A stretch of DNA of 64,000 nucleotides from Marasmitruncus massiliensis (lineage in GTDB: Bacteria; Bacillota; Clostridia; Oscillospirales; Ruminococcaceae): NCBI RefSeq assembly GCF_900186535.1, contig NZ_FYDE01000005.1, forward strand, positions 1,402,895 through 1,466,894, in the 5' to 3' direction. The notes under the pieces are model-generated. The model was not told where the DNA came from. It saw only the letters and a program-made list of their open reading frames with translations, and ran no database searches. A program made the translations under genes and the position numbers. Below are positions 16,202 to 25,412 of this stretch, piece by piece; within the stretch, counting starts at the first letter, position 1; each line of letters starts with the position of its first letter.

Positions 16202-17367
16202 ATAAGCAAGTAAAATCTGCGGGAATTATTCTTTTAGCTGTAACCCAGCTATTTATGCTGACCGGTTGCTGGAACCGCCGTGAACTGAATACGCTTGCCA
16301 TTGTAATGGGCATTGGTATTGATAAGGCGCAAGCAGGGGATGAAATAGAGTTAACGACACAAATTATAAAAGCGGACAAACTCCATCCCGCGGAGGGGCA
16401 GGCGGGAAGCGACGAAAAAGCATATTTTAACCTGACCAATACGGGTACGGATGTTTTTTCTATTTTAAGACAAGACACGCATAAGGTCAGCCGAAAATTA
16501 TACATTCCTTACACTCAGGTCGTTATTTTTGGCGAGGATCTGGCTGAGGAAGGCATCCAGGACTATTTGGACATTTTCATGCGGGACCACGAGGCGCGGC
16601 TGAACATGAATATTCTGATAGCGCCGGGCAAAGCGAGCGATACGCTTGACTTTGAACCTGATTTCGGGAAAGTTCCCGCTTCCAGTATTGCACAGCTGCT
16701 GGAAAACAGAAGTGCTACTTCTCAAACCGCAGATCTCGAACTGGTTGACTTTATGAAGTGCCTGACCAATGAAACGGCGGCGACTGTTGCCCCGCTCATC
16801 ACAACTGAGGGAACAGGAAAAGAAAAGAGAGTCAAGGTGTCGGCCGGCGCCGTTTTAAAACAAGGGAAAATGATTGGAAAGCTCACGGAAACCGAAACGC
16901 GAGGGCTGTTGTGGGTGACCAATCGTATCAAAAGCGGTCTGCTGAATGTAAACGTAAACGGAATAGAAGCAACGATTGAAAATATAAAATCAAGCACAAA
17001 AGTAACCCCGGAAATGAAAGACGACGGTACGATCCAGATGAAGATCAAGATTAAACAGTCGGGATCGCTGGGAAGCCAAAAGGGAGAGGAAAACCTGGCA
17101 ACGCCTGAAAAAATGCAGCAGCTGAATCAGGCAACCGCCCAGGTAATCAGGGAAGAAATACAGCAGTCTATCAAAAAAGCACGTGAACTGAATGCGGATA
17201 TTTTCAAGTTCGGGGAAAGTATTCATAAAAAATACCCCAAGGAATGGAAGGCGCTTGAATCGAACTGGGATGACCTCTTTCAGAAGCTTGACATAGACTT
17301 GGAAATTACCGCACAAATAACCGGAGTCGGAAGACTCGGTAAGCCTACCAGCCCGGAGAAGGAGTAG
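16198..17367 (+). CDS. gerKC: Ger(x)C family germination lipoprotein
   Basis: C subunit of the germinant receptor, 389 residues, anchored on the outer face of the spore inner membrane. The signal peptide ends in lipobox LTGC, followed by the family WNRRELNTLAIVMGIGID motif. The C-terminal region contains the typical KYPKEWKALESNWDDLF stretch. It appears intact, unlike its A and B partners. Operon order A-C-B is the common Clostridial gerK arrangement. ATGA overlap with gerKA; gerKB starts 5 bases after its stop. Confidence 0.93.
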   Translation: MNKQVKSAGIILLAVTQLFMLTGCWNRRELNTLAIVMGIGIDKAQAGDEIELTTQIIKADKLHPAEGQAGSDEKAYFNLTNTGTDVFSILRQDTHKVSRKLYIPYTQVVIFGEDLAEEGIQDYLDIFMRDHEARLNMNILIAPGKASDTLDFEPDFGKVPASSIAQLLENRSATSQTADLELVDFMKCLTNETAATVAPLITTEGTGKEKRVKVSAGAVLKQGKMIGKLTETETRGLLWVTNRIKSGLLNVNVNGIEATIENIKSSTKVTPEMKDDGTIQMKIKIKQSGSLGSQKGEENLATPEKMQQLNQATAQVIREEIQQSIKKARELNADIFKFGESIHKKYPKEWKALESNWDDLFQKLDIDLEITAQITGVGRLGKPTSPEKE

Positions 17368-17372
17368 ACCGC

Positions 17373-18482
17373 ATGAAGAGCACGAGAGAACAGATTTCGC
17401 CGTCGATGCTCATGTTTTCCATTATCTGTTTTATCCAGGCATCCACGTCCCTGAGCTCTTTTGTGTTCAGTGTATTGAAACAGGAAACATGGATTTGTGT
17501 GATTCTGGGTTATTTGCTCAGTTTGCCTGTCATCTGGGTATATGTCAAACTGGCTGAATAGTATCCGCAAAAGTCGTTGATTGAGATCAACGATCTGGCT
17601 CTGGGGAAAGTGGTCGGCAAACTGTTTTCTGTGCTGTATCTATGGTTCTTCTTTTCGCTGGTTTTTTTAAACACGATTACAATCGGCTCCTTTGTGGTCG
17701 GCTATATCATGCCGGAAACGCCGCTGATGGCAGTTATCATCCTGTTCATTCTAACCTGCGCCTACTCGGTACGGAAAGGCGTCGAGTCCATGACCCGGTA
17801 CAGTGCGCTGTTTGTTATTATGGTGCTCTTGTTTATTGCAGCGAACGTTTCAATGCTGATAAAAGAAATGGATTTTTCAAGCTTTTTCCCCATTTTTTCT
17901 TTCCCGGTTACGAACTATATTCAGGCTTCTCACACAATGGCTGCTGTCCCGTTTTGTGATGTGATTGTTTTTATGATGATTTTTCCCCACGTAGAGAAGG
18001 GAAGGAGTTTAAGAAAACCGGTTTTTCTTGGTTTAACGTTTGGAGCAATCACGCTTCTGGTGACGATTGTCAGGGATACGGCCGTATTGGGAGTACTGGG
18101 AGCCTATCTGACCCTTCCCACCCTCGAAGTGCTCCGCCTGATCAATATCGGGAATACGCTGACCAAGGTGGAGGTGTTCTTTATCATCCTGCTGATTATC
18201 CTGCAGTTTTTCAAAACTTCCGTTGCGTTGTTTGCAACTGTAAAATCTGCTTCACAGATATTCGGTCTGTGCTCCTATAAGGCTCTGGCAGTCGTGATGG
18301 GTGCGCTGGCAGCAGGGTTTGCCGCCATGGCCTTTCCGTCTTCGGCTGAAATGGCCTATTGGGGGCGCAATATTGCTGCACATTATTCCACCTTTTTTGA
18401 AGCAGTCTTGCCCGTTATCACTTTAACAGTGGCTTTGATCCGGAAATCATACAAAGGTCAAAAGGAGGTTGGGGCATCATGA
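17373..18482 (+). pseudogene. gerKB: gerKB-like germination permease, interrupted by in-frame TAG
   Basis: B subunit of the germinant receptor, an APC-superfamily membrane protein, 369 codons. Codon 63 (17559-17561) is TAG; sequence on both sides is in one frame and continues the family pattern (LAE-stop-YPQKSLIEINDLALGKVVGKLFS). So a single nonsense change cuts the protein after two helices. Re-initiation at 17577 is unlikely to give a working permease. It has a good GGAG site before 17373 and overlaps the small gene at 18479 by ATGA. Could be a lesion, a base-calling error, or suppressed TAG; lesion or error is favoured. Confidence 0.85.
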
Positions 18483-18697
18483 TTTTTTTGACTTTAGTAG
18501 CCTTTTTGATGATTGCTTTTGCCGATGTTCCGGAGCTGATCGGAAAGAAACAGTGGCGGGAGCTGTCTGTTTATTCTCTGTTTTTTCTGGCCGCGCTCAC
18601 AATGGGAATCCTTCTCTCGTTTGGCGTGGAAATTCCAAGTCCCATAGCGGGCGCGCAGTATATCATCAAGGAGATCCTGCATTTGAATTATCAGTAA
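18479..18697 (+). CDS. Small two-helix membrane protein of the ger operon
   Basis: 72 residues with two hydrophobic segments (about 1-16 and 30-48) and a short polar tail. Start codon overlaps the gerKB stop (ATGA), and AAAGGAGGTTGGGG lies before it. Small two-helix proteins are encoded at the end of several germinant receptor operons (so-called D subunits) and modulate receptor function; I infer a similar role from position and topology only. Followed immediately by the operon terminator. Confidence 0.7.
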   Translation: MIFLTLVAFLMIAFADVPELIGKKQWRELSVYSLFFLAALTMGILLSFGVEIPSPIAGAQYIIKEILHLNYQ

Positions 18698-18711
18698 AAT
18701 GGGAGATATGG

Positions 18712-18746
18712 AAAAGAGCTTCCGCAAAAATTGCGGAAGCTCTTTT
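18712..18746. terminator. Bidirectional terminator between ger operon and anti-sigma gene
   Basis: Perfect 16-bp stem (18712-18727 with 18731-18746), 3-base loop, with A and T ends. Confidence 0.93.
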
Positions 18747-18765
18747 CATCGTTGTTTCAGAAGGC

Positions 18766-19734
18766 TCACTGTAAAATATCCAGCGTGAGATGCCCGGCCT
18801 CGGGACTTTTTTCTTTGGAAAGCGATAACAGGTCGCTGCCGGAACCAGATGCCACGAACGCAACCCCGCGTTCTTCCCCATATAGGTCACTCCCGTTTTC
18901 CACTCTCCGCATCATCCCGGTTTGCGCCGAGATATCAAACAGAGGCTCTTCGCTGTCGCCGACGAATATCACCAGATCGCCGACATGAAGCTGCAGGTGC
19001 TCTACCGGCAGGGAAACCGTAGCGGTATCCACAACATGGTAAGGCAGGATATAGGATACCTGCGTTTGCGTTTTGTCGGAAGAGCGCTGCTCGATCAGCA
19101 TGTTGTCCTGAACGCCCAGCTTTCCATCCGGCACATAGTCCTGCGACCACAGAGTCGTTATAGTCCCCGCCGCGTAACCGATCAGACGGTAATGGATAAA
19201 ACCCCTGGCGCTGTCTCCGGAGGTGAGCAGGACGAATCGGCTGCTGGCGCCGGGCAGCGCAATCGTGGAAACCGGATACAGCTCGTTGCAGCTTTCAAAC
19301 AGGCTGGTATAGAGCATTTCGGACTGTCCGTCCAGATCCGTTGTCCATAGCACACTCATAATGCTGGGCTCGCTCTGCGGAATTTCCACCGGGAAGAAAC
19401 TTACCTGATAGTCTTTTCCGCTGTCATCAAGCTGGATCGGCTGCTGGGTCATCCCGCTTACGGGGTTATCCGGACAATCGGGCTGGCGGTTCACAACTGT
19501 CAGCAGCAGCGTTGCACAGAGAAGCATTCCTGCTGCTGCGGCCCCCGCCCTGTACCAGAAAGAACGCCGCACCTTGCGCTTGGGAAGCAGAACGATGGAA
19601 GACTCGCTACTGTGTCCATTGGCAGCGCTTTGGAGGATCTTCTGTTTCAAAGCGTTCAGGTCGCTGTGTGAAAAGAACGCTTCCGATTCGGTTTTCCCTT
19701 TGTGCAGCCATTCTTCAAGCCTTTTTTCGTTCAT
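18766..19734 (-). CDS. Membrane anti-sigma factor-like protein
   Basis: 322 residues. Residues 1-60 are cytoplasmic and helical (EEWLHKGKTESEAFF), residues ~62-82 are a single membrane helix (AGAAAAGMLLCATLLLTVV), and the remaining ~240 form an outer domain of beta character. No zinc HxxxCxxC motif is seen. Overlap by ATGA with the upstream ECF sigma gene is the usual sigma/anti-sigma arrangement, and I infer the role from that and the topology. The outer domain may sense an envelope signal. Last gene of a five-gene operon. Confidence 0.75.
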   Translation of the reverse strand: MNEKRLEEWLHKGKTESEAFFSHSDLNALKQKILQSAANGHSSESSIVLLPKRKVRRSFWYRAGAAAAGMLLCATLLLTVVNRQPDCPDNPVSGMTQQPIQLDDSGKDYQVSFFPVEIPQSEPSIMSVLWTTDLDGQSEMLYTSLFESCNELYPVSTIALPGASSRFVLLTSGDSARGFIHYRLIGYAAGTITTLWSQDYVPDGKLGVQDNMLIEQRSSDKTQTQVSYILPYHVVDTATVSLPVEHLQLHVGDLVIFVGDSEEPLFDISAQTGMMRRVENGSDLYGEERGVAFVASGSGSDLLSLSKEKSPEAGHLTLDILQ

Positions 19735-20282
19735 ATACTCATCCCTTTCGCACTTAATGCTTCTTTCAGCAGCTTTCTGCCCCGGCTCAGCCTTGCCCGC
19801 ACATTACACTCCGATACCTTTAAAGCGTTTGCAATTTCTTTCACAGGCATTTCATCAAAATAGTACAATGCGATTACAGTGCGGTATTTTAACGGCAGTT
19901 CCATCACGGCGCTGAACACTTCGCCGCCTTCCGCGGCTTCGAACATCCGCTCCTGTTCGGGAAGGCTTTCGCCGCATGTGTCGCAAACCAGCGGCACCGT
20001 CTGCCTGCGCCCCTGCCGAAGCAGGTAATCCTTGCACAGGTTTACCGTGATCCGGTAGATCCAGGTGAAACAGGCGCTTTCCCCGCGAAAGGAGTGCATA
20101 TTCTGATAGACCCGCAGAAAAACCTCCTGCATGATGTCCTCCGCGTCACTGTAATTACGGACATAATAGTAGGCCAGCTTTAAAACCCTGGAACCGTATT
20201 GGTCTATCATCTGTTCCAACAGAACGGTCTGCGGTGTATCCTTCAAAATACATCCGCACTGCGTTTCTTCTGCCAATACCAT
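19731..20282 (-). CDS. ECF RNA polymerase sigma factor
   Basis: 183 residues with both ECF regions: sigma-2 (YYVRNYSDAEDIMQEVFLRVYQN, ~40-63, and FTWIYRITVNLCKDYLL) and sigma-4 (LPLKYRTVIALYYFDEMPVKEIANALKVSECNVRARLSRG, ~128-167). It directs RNA polymerase to stress promoters and is probably held by the following membrane protein. AAGGGTGA precedes the ATG. The gene follows the ABC permease by 28 bases on the same strand, which is an unusual setting for an ECF pair. Confidence 0.93.
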   Translation of the reverse strand: MVLAEETQCGCILKDTPQTVLLEQMIDQYGSRVLKLAYYYVRNYSDAEDIMQEVFLRVYQNMHSFRGESACFTWIYRITVNLCKDYLLRQGRRQTVPLVCDTCGESLPEQERMFEAAEGGEVFSAVMELPLKYRTVIALYYFDEMPVKEIANALKVSECNVRARLSRGRKLLKEALSAKGMSI

Positions 20283-20310
20283 TCACCCTTTCCGCAGGAA
20301 ATGGAGCCGC

Positions 20311-21348
20311 CTAACCGGCACGAACCTCCTGGCGCATGAAACTGATGTAAGAAATGGCGAAGCACAGGACGGTCAGTGCAAGCAATCCGATCAGGTGCGG
20401 CCAGACCAGCAGCACACTCTGCCCAAATGGCAGCGCTCCCGCCACCGCACCCTGAATCTGATCGGTTAAGAGGAAGGAACTCAGCGTTCTGGCGCTCGGG
20501 TCCAGGATTGTGCCGACCGCTTCGCTGTAAAGCACGGATGGGGAGAGGCGGCTGAGCGCCTGCTGCGTGTTGACATTGTGAATCATGGCCGCATAGTTCG
20601 CGGAGTCGCTGACCGGGAAAAGCGCATTTGCCACAATTCCGGCCACTAGCTGCATGAAGATCACAAAGAACAGCCATACCGCAATCACCGACAGCGCGGA
20701 CGTCGCCGCATGGCGGAATAAAATGGAGAACAGCATCGACACCGCCAGCCACAGCGCCATATACACCACTGTAAACACCAAAAACAGCAGGATTCGGGCA
20801 AGTTCTTCGGCTGTCGGGGGGACTCCGATCAGGATAATTCCAAGCCCGCCGACAATCAGCCCGATGGAAAAAACCATAATGGCAATCACAGTCAGCCCGG
20901 CGAGGTACTTCCCATTGATGACAGCGTCGCGGTAGATCGGCTGCGCCATCAGCCGGCTGAGTGTTCCGCGGGACCTTTCGCCGTTGATTGCGTCAAAACC
21001 GAGCGCAAGCCCGACAATCGGTCCCGAAAACGCGATGAAGGTTAAAAAAGAGGGCAGGGAAGCTCCGCTGCTTGTAAAGAGCTTTAAAAATACAAAATCG
21101 GTGCCCTGTTTGCTGACCGCCGCATGGATTCCGGAGGCGGCGCTGTAGACGCTTGCCAGCCCGGTTACAAAGATCAGCCCGAGCACAATCAAAAACCGCT
21201 TGCTGCTGAACTGGTCCTCCAGCTCTTTATGATAGAGGACCATCAGGCCCGTATTTCCGCGGGCATCGCCCCGGCTGCCCTGAAAGCGGGAAGCCGTGTG
21301 CAGCCATTGCGTTCCCTGCCTGATAAAATCGGCTGCTGCTTTCATCAT
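20311..21348 (-). CDS. ABC-2 type transporter permease
   Basis: 345-residue membrane protein with about six hydrophobic segments (LIVLGLIFVTGLASVYSA, FLTFIAFSGPIVGLALGF, VIAIMVFSIGLIVGGLGIILIGV and others), of the ABC-2/NatB type with a large outer loop between helices 1 and 2. It contains INGERSRGTLSRLMAQPIYRD, a motif common in these permeases. Start at 21348 has GGAGGGAG upstream and follows the ATPase stop by one base. With the ATPase and the NEW3 protein it forms an exporter of unknown substrate. Confidence 0.88.
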   Translation of the reverse strand: MMKAAADFIRQGTQWLHTASRFQGSRGDARGNTGLMVLYHKELEDQFSSKRFLIVLGLIFVTGLASVYSAASGIHAAVSKQGTDFVFLKLFTSSGASLPSFLTFIAFSGPIVGLALGFDAINGERSRGTLSRLMAQPIYRDAVINGKYLAGLTVIAIMVFSIGLIVGGLGIILIGVPPTAEELARILLFLVFTVVYMALWLAVSMLFSILFRHAATSALSVIAVWLFFVIFMQLVAGIVANALFPVSDSANYAAMIHNVNTQQALSRLSPSVLYSEAVGTILDPSARTLSSFLLTDQIQGAVAGALPFGQSVLLVWPHLIGLLALTVLCFAISYISFMRQEVRAG

Positions 21349-21349
21349 T

Positions 21350-22288
21350 CTACTCCCTCCTTGCAAAATAACTTCTGTAAATATCGTCGAGGTCTCCGCC
21401 GCGCTCGCGTACAAGACACAGCGCGTATCCGTCTTCCAGCGCCGCCTTTGCCAGGTCGGTTCGGAGATCCTGCGTGGAATCGATCAGGTAAAAGTCTTTT
21501 TCACGCCGGACATCCTGCGCGCCGTCCAGGGAACGAATGAGCCGGTTCAGGCTTTCATCGTCCGGCTGCGCGGCAAATTCCAGCGTCCGTACGCCACTTT
21601 TGTTTCTGCTCAGTTCTTCCAGATTGCCGCAGGCAATCAGCGAACCTTTTACAAAAATGCCCACACGGTCGCAGATCTGCTGCACCTGATACAGCTGATG
21701 GGAGGAAAGCAGAACCGTGCGCCCGTCCTCCTCCGCCAGCTGGCGGATCAGGGCCATCAGCTCATGGATGCCTTCCGGGTCGATGCCCAGCGTAGGTTCA
21801 TCCAGAATGACGACCCTGGGGTCCTTCATCAGCACATCCGCAATGCCGAGCCGCTGCTTCATGCCGCGCGAATAGGTGTTGACCCGCCGGTCCGCGGCGT
21901 GCTGAAGGCCGACCCTTGCAATCAGGCTGTCGATCCGCTTTTCTGTTTCTTCTTTTGAAACGCCGTTCAGAGCCCCGGTGAAGCGCAGATTTTCCCGCCC
22001 GGTCATATCCCCGTAAAATCCGACGTTGTCCGGCATGTAACCGACAATCCGCTTGACGGCGATCGGTTCGCGGGTGCAGTTGAAACCGCTGATGGAGGCT
22101 TTCCCCCCGGTGGGCTCGGTCAGGCCGAGCAGCATGAGGATTGTGGTCGTTTTGCCGGCACCGTTGGGCCCCAGCAGGCCAAACACCTCTCCCTCCCGGA
22201 TTTCCAGATTCAGCCCGTTTACCGCCGTCAGGCTGCCGTACCGTTTAGTCAGCCCTTCCGTTTTGATGATGCAGTTCTTATTTTCCAT
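21350..22288 (-). CDS. ABC transporter ATP-binding protein
   Basis: 312-residue ATPase of the drug/lantibiotic/sodium exporter (NatA/CcmA-like) group. Walker A GPNGAGKTT (~residue 39-47), signature YSRGMKQR, Walker B VVILDEPT and H-loop LLSSHQL are all intact. The C-terminal ~90 residues are the regulatory extension of this group. It starts 2 bases after the NEW3 gene and ends 1 base before the permease, so the three are one translational unit. Confidence 0.92.
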   Translation of the reverse strand: MENKNCIIKTEGLTKRYGSLTAVNGLNLEIREGEVFGLLGPNGAGKTTTILMLLGLTEPTGGKASISGFNCTREPIAVKRIVGYMPDNVGFYGDMTGRENLRFTGALNGVSKEETEKRIDSLIARVGLQHAADRRVNTYSRGMKQRLGIADVLMKDPRVVILDEPTLGIDPEGIHELMALIRQLAEEDGRTVLLSSHQLYQVQQICDRVGIFVKGSLIACGNLEELSRNKSGVRTLEFAAQPDDESLNRLIRSLDGAQDVRREKDFYLIDSTQDLRTDLAKAALEDGYALCLVRERGGDLDDIYRSYFARRE

Positions 22289-22290
22289 AG

Positions 22291-23475
22291 TTACCGTCTC
22301 CCGTATTTCCGGAATACACGGACAAGACCGTACGCCAGCGCGAGGATAATGACAATGCCGACGACGCCCCAGATGGTAGGTGTTTTCACAGCTACCCGGA
22401 AATCCGCCTGGCTCTTTGTCTCATTTGTGCTTGCGGAGATGGAGATTGCATAGTCCCCGGCAATCGCGCTGGTTCCGGGTTTTACATAAGCGATGACTTC
22501 CTGGGAGGCTCCGGCGGCAATGGTATCAATCGTGGGCTGTGCGAACCGTACCGCCCAGTTTGCGGGAGCGGAGGAGGAAAGCGTGACATTTTTCAGCTCC
22601 GCGCTGCCCTTGTTCTGAATCGTCAAGGTTACAGGCGTTTCCCTGCCGGCGTGGGCATCCAGACTCAGAAGGCCGGTAGGCGTGCTCAATTCCATATTAT
22701 AAGTACCGGTGATCAGCACAGTCAAGTCGGTTGTCAAAGTTTCTGTGGCGGAAACCGCCGAACAGGTTACGGTGTATTTTCCGGCCGTTACATTCTGGGC
22801 GGGAACAATGTCGACATTCAGCCCCTGGCTTTCGCCGGGCTTCACGCTCAGGCTTGCAATCTGCTTGGCGTCATAGGAAGGCGAAAAGGTCACCTGCCAA
22901 CCGTCCGGTGCCTTTGCGGACAGGCTGTAGGACTGGTCCTCGCCGCTGTTGTTCACCAGATCGACGCTGTATTTAAAGGCAGCGCTGCCCGGCCCCTGCA
23001 GTTCGGGATACTGGGATGTAAATTTTCCCTGCACGAATTCCACCGCGCCGACTTCCAGCTCCAGATTCAGCACGTCAGCGATTCCGCTGCCTGCGTCTGC
23101 TTTCAGGGCGATCTGATAGTTACCCTCCGCGGCATCCGCGGGGACTTGTACATTAAAATCAACATTAGCGGGCTTATCCGGATTCACGTAGGCGCGGCCC
23201 ACCAGTTTGCCGGAGCCTTCAAAATAGCCCTTCCATCCGTCCGGAATCGATTCGACCGACAGTGCGACGTTTTGCCCGGCGCCGCTGTTGTTGGCAATTT
23301 CCAGAGAGAAATTTACATTTTCGCCGGCTTTGACCATAATACCGGGATAGGTTGTGGAAAGGGTCAGCCCGCCCGCCGCGAACGACACCCCGGGAAACGC
23401 CGACAGCAGGACAAGTGCGGCCGTCATAAGAAAGCTCAGAAATAGTTTCATGATTTTTGGAATTCTAAGAACCAT
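22291..23475 (-). CDS. NEW3-domain surface protein of an ABC exporter
   Basis: 394 residues: signal peptide (to ~FAAG), about three NEW3/Ig-like beta domains with the recurring pattern NNSGxxQxxxLSxxxPDGWxxxF and AGxYxIxxxAxS, then a C-terminal membrane helix (WGVVGIVIILALAYGLVRVF) and basic tail. This matches COG1470-type proteins coded with an ABC-2 exporter. Start at 23475 has AAGGAGG; the 29-codon longer frame is not supported. It is the first gene of the operon that ends in the sigma/anti-sigma pair, so it may be the sensor or substrate-guiding part. Confidence 0.85.
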   Translation of the reverse strand: MVLRIPKIMKLFLSFLMTAALVLLSAFPGVSFAAGGLTLSTTYPGIMVKAGENVNFSLEIANNSGAGQNVALSVESIPDGWKGYFEGSGKLVGRAYVNPDKPANVDFNVQVPADAAEGNYQIALKADAGSGIADVLNLELEVGAVEFVQGKFTSQYPELQGPGSAAFKYSVDLVNNSGEDQSYSLSAKAPDGWQVTFSPSYDAKQIASLSVKPGESQGLNVDIVPAQNVTAGKYTVTCSAVSATETLTTDLTVLITGTYNMELSTPTGLLSLDAHAGRETPVTLTIQNKGSAELKNVTLSSSAPANWAVRFAQPTIDTIAAGASQEVIAYVKPGTSAIAGDYAISISASTNETKSQADFRVAVKTPTIWGVVGIVIILALAYGLVRVFRKYGRR

Positions 23476-23830
23476 AGAAAAAACCTCCTTTAATTTTGCT
23501 TGGCATAAATTAGACGATGAACACATGTAAAATGTGACAAAATTGAAAATTTTTTTATTCATCGGTATCGTGATAACTCAAAAAATTGGTTCGAAAATCC
23601 TGCTTTTTATTAGAAAAAAAGCACAATAAAACCGCATAGGAAACGTTTTCGGTTCCCATGCAGTTTTATTAAAAGTGAAAAAGTTGCCTGCCGGACAATA
23701 TTTTCAGTGCTGTCGAAACTTGACAGAATTTTCGTTTAGACTATAATTGCAGAATTGGGGTTTCTATTATGGAAAACCTATTGATATATCATGTAAAACA
23801 TCAACAAGCAAAATAAAAAGGAATTAGAAT
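23476..23830. other. 355-base intergenic region between divergent operons
   Basis: No gene seen. It holds the plus-strand promoter at 23720-23747 and, in the presumed leader of the minus-strand NEW3 operon, a long imperfect hairpin (23625-23671). On the minus strand that hairpin is followed by a seven-T run (23620-23614), so it looks like a terminator or attenuator ahead of the NEW3 gene. Confidence 0.6.
23720..23747 (+). promoter_or_regulatory. Promoter of the polysaccharide priming gene
   Basis: TTGACA (23720-23725), 16 bases, TATAAT (23742-23747); near-consensus SigA promoter. Confidence 0.85.
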
Positions 23831-25225
23831 ATGGTTAAGGAAAATCAACACAGTTTTGTGACGCTGCTGAAATGCGCGGATGTCATAATCGGCCTGATTT
23901 CCATTATCACGGCATTCGGAATACGTTTTTATGTGTTCCGCGGATTTTGGGAAGTTTTCGGCCTGGATTATTACATGCGGATGATGGTACTGATCCTTCC
24001 GGTTTACTTTTTGATTTATAGTGTGTTTGAACTGTATGATCTGCTCAGTTATAAACCGTTGTTGGCAGAGACAGAAAAAGTTATCAGTGCCAATCTGGTC
24101 GGATTGGTATTTATTTTTGTACTCAGCTTTTTTCTGCGGGTAGTGGACCTCTCCCGCATGGTGATTCTGTTGTTTGCGCTGATCAACACCGTGCTCTCCG
24201 CGGCCCTGCGTATTTTTATCCGGCTGTTCCTGCGCTCTCTCCGGCAGAAAGGCTATACCCTGAAGCGTCTGCTGATCGTCGGCTGGAACCATGCGTCAGG
24301 GGAATTATTTGACAAAATGATGGCGAACCGTAATTACGGCTACGATGTGATTGGGTATCTGAGCAACCTGAAAAGCCCGGAGGAAAAGCGCAAAATCAAT
24401 TACATAGGCCAGATTTCCATGCTGGAATCGTTTTTAAAAACATGCCGGGTGGATGAGGTTGTTATCTCTCTGGACTATAGCGATTTGCCGCTGCTGGGGG
24501 AAATCATTGAAGTCTGCGAGCGCGAGGGCGTAAAATCCAGTCTGCTCCCCTTTTATTCAAAGTATATGCCGGCACACCCTCATGTGGATGAGATTGACGG
24601 AATTCCGCTGGTCAATGTGCGCAGAATTCCGCTGGACAATCTAATGAACAGCCTGATGAAGCGCAGCCTGGATATTTTTGGTTCGCTGTTTTTGCTGATC
24701 GTGCTTTCTCCGCTTATGCTGCTGACCGCAGTCTGTATCCGTATTTCTTCGCCGGGACCGGTCATCTATTGCCAGCAGAGGATCGGACGCAGCAGGAAAG
24801 AATTCACAATGTATAAATTCCGCTCCATGCAGGCCCAGAATCAAGGCGACATGACAACCTGGGGATGCCGGGGTGACTGCAGGCGCACAGGATTCGGTGC
24901 GTTTATCCGCAAATACAGCATTGATGAGCTGCCGCAGCTGGTGAACGTTCTCAAAGGGGAGATGAGCCTGGTGGGACCGCGGCCTGAGCGTCCGTTCTTT
25001 GTGGAAAAATTCAGAGACGAAGTCCCTTTATATATGCTCAAGCATCTTGTCCGGCCGGGTATTACGGGATGGGCACAGGTGAACGGCTGGAGAGGGGACA
25101 CCTCGATCGTCGAACGTGTCAAGTGCGATCTGTTTTATATTGAAAACTGGTCCTTTATGCTGGACATTAAAATCCTCCTGATGACATTGGTAAAAGGATT
25201 TGTCAATGAGTCGGAGGAACTATAG
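23831..25225 (+). CDS. Undecaprenyl-phosphate glycosyl-1-phosphate transferase (exopolysaccharide priming)
   Basis: 464-residue membrane enzyme that moves a sugar-1-phosphate from a nucleotide sugar onto undecaprenyl phosphate, starting the repeat unit. N-terminal four to five helices (to ~residue 125), a Rossmann-like CoA-binding-type middle domain ([15 protein letters not shown]), then the C-terminal bacterial sugar transferase domain with [28 protein letters not shown] and [22 protein letters not shown]. This is the WbaP/polyprenyl glycosylphosphotransferase plan. The sugar is not predictable; glucose or galactose is usual. It has its own promoter and precedes the LCP gene by 185 bases. 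Confidence 0.92.
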   Translation: MVKENQHSFVTLLKCADVIIGLISIITAFGIRFYVFRGFWEVFGLDYYMRMMVLILPVYFLIYSVFELYDLLSYKPLLAETEKVISANLVGLVFIFVLSFFLRVVDLSRMVILLFALINTVLSAALRIFIRLFLRSLRQKGYTLKRLLIVGWNHASGELFDKMMANRNYGYDVIGYLSNLKSPEEKRKINYIGQISMLESFLKTCRVDEVVISLDYSDLPLLGEIIEVCEREGVKSSLLPFYSKYMPAHPHVDEIDGIPLVNVRRIPLDNLMNSLMKRSLDIFGSLFLLIVLSPLMLLTAVCIRISSPGPVIYCQQRIGRSRKEFTMYKFRSMQAQNQGDMTTWGCRGDCRRTGFGAFIRKYSIDELPQLVNVLKGEMSLVGPRPERPFFVEKFRDEVPLYMLKHLVRPGITGWAQVNGWRGDTSIVERVKCDLFYIENWSFMLDIKILLMTLVKGFVNESEEL

Positions 25226-25286
25226 CCGGATTGTGGTATTGTTATACAGAATTCGGGTGAAAAGCTGTATTTTATGAATTCTTTGA

Positions 25287-25315
25287 TTGACAGGAATTGA
25301 CAAAGCATATATAAT
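25287..25315 (+). promoter_or_regulatory. Consensus promoter of the LCP-polysaccharide operon
   Basis: TTGACA (25287-25292), exactly 17 bases, TATAAT (25310-25315): a perfect SigA consensus. A second TTGACA overlaps the spacer at 25297. Confidence 0.88.
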
Positions 25316-25361
25316 CAGTACCGTTTTATTATAAAGAATATTATGGTGATAGTATGTGGAT

Positions 25362-25412
25362 ACAGTGAAAGACCTATCATAATTGTGTGCACAGTGAAAG
25401 GCGTATTATAAT
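25362..25412 (+). repeat. Imperfect direct repeat in the LCP leader
   Basis: ACAGTGAAAGACCTATCATA at 25362 recurs as ACAGTGAAAGGCGTATTATA at 25391, a 29-base period. The second copy supplies the AAAGG ribosome site of the LCP gene. Confidence 0.6.

Noticed and set aside
17559-17561. Pyrrolysine or other recoding at the gerKB TAG
   Set aside because: No methylamine methyltransferase context or PYLIS-like hint here, and gerKA in the same operon is also damaged; mutation or base error is simpler.
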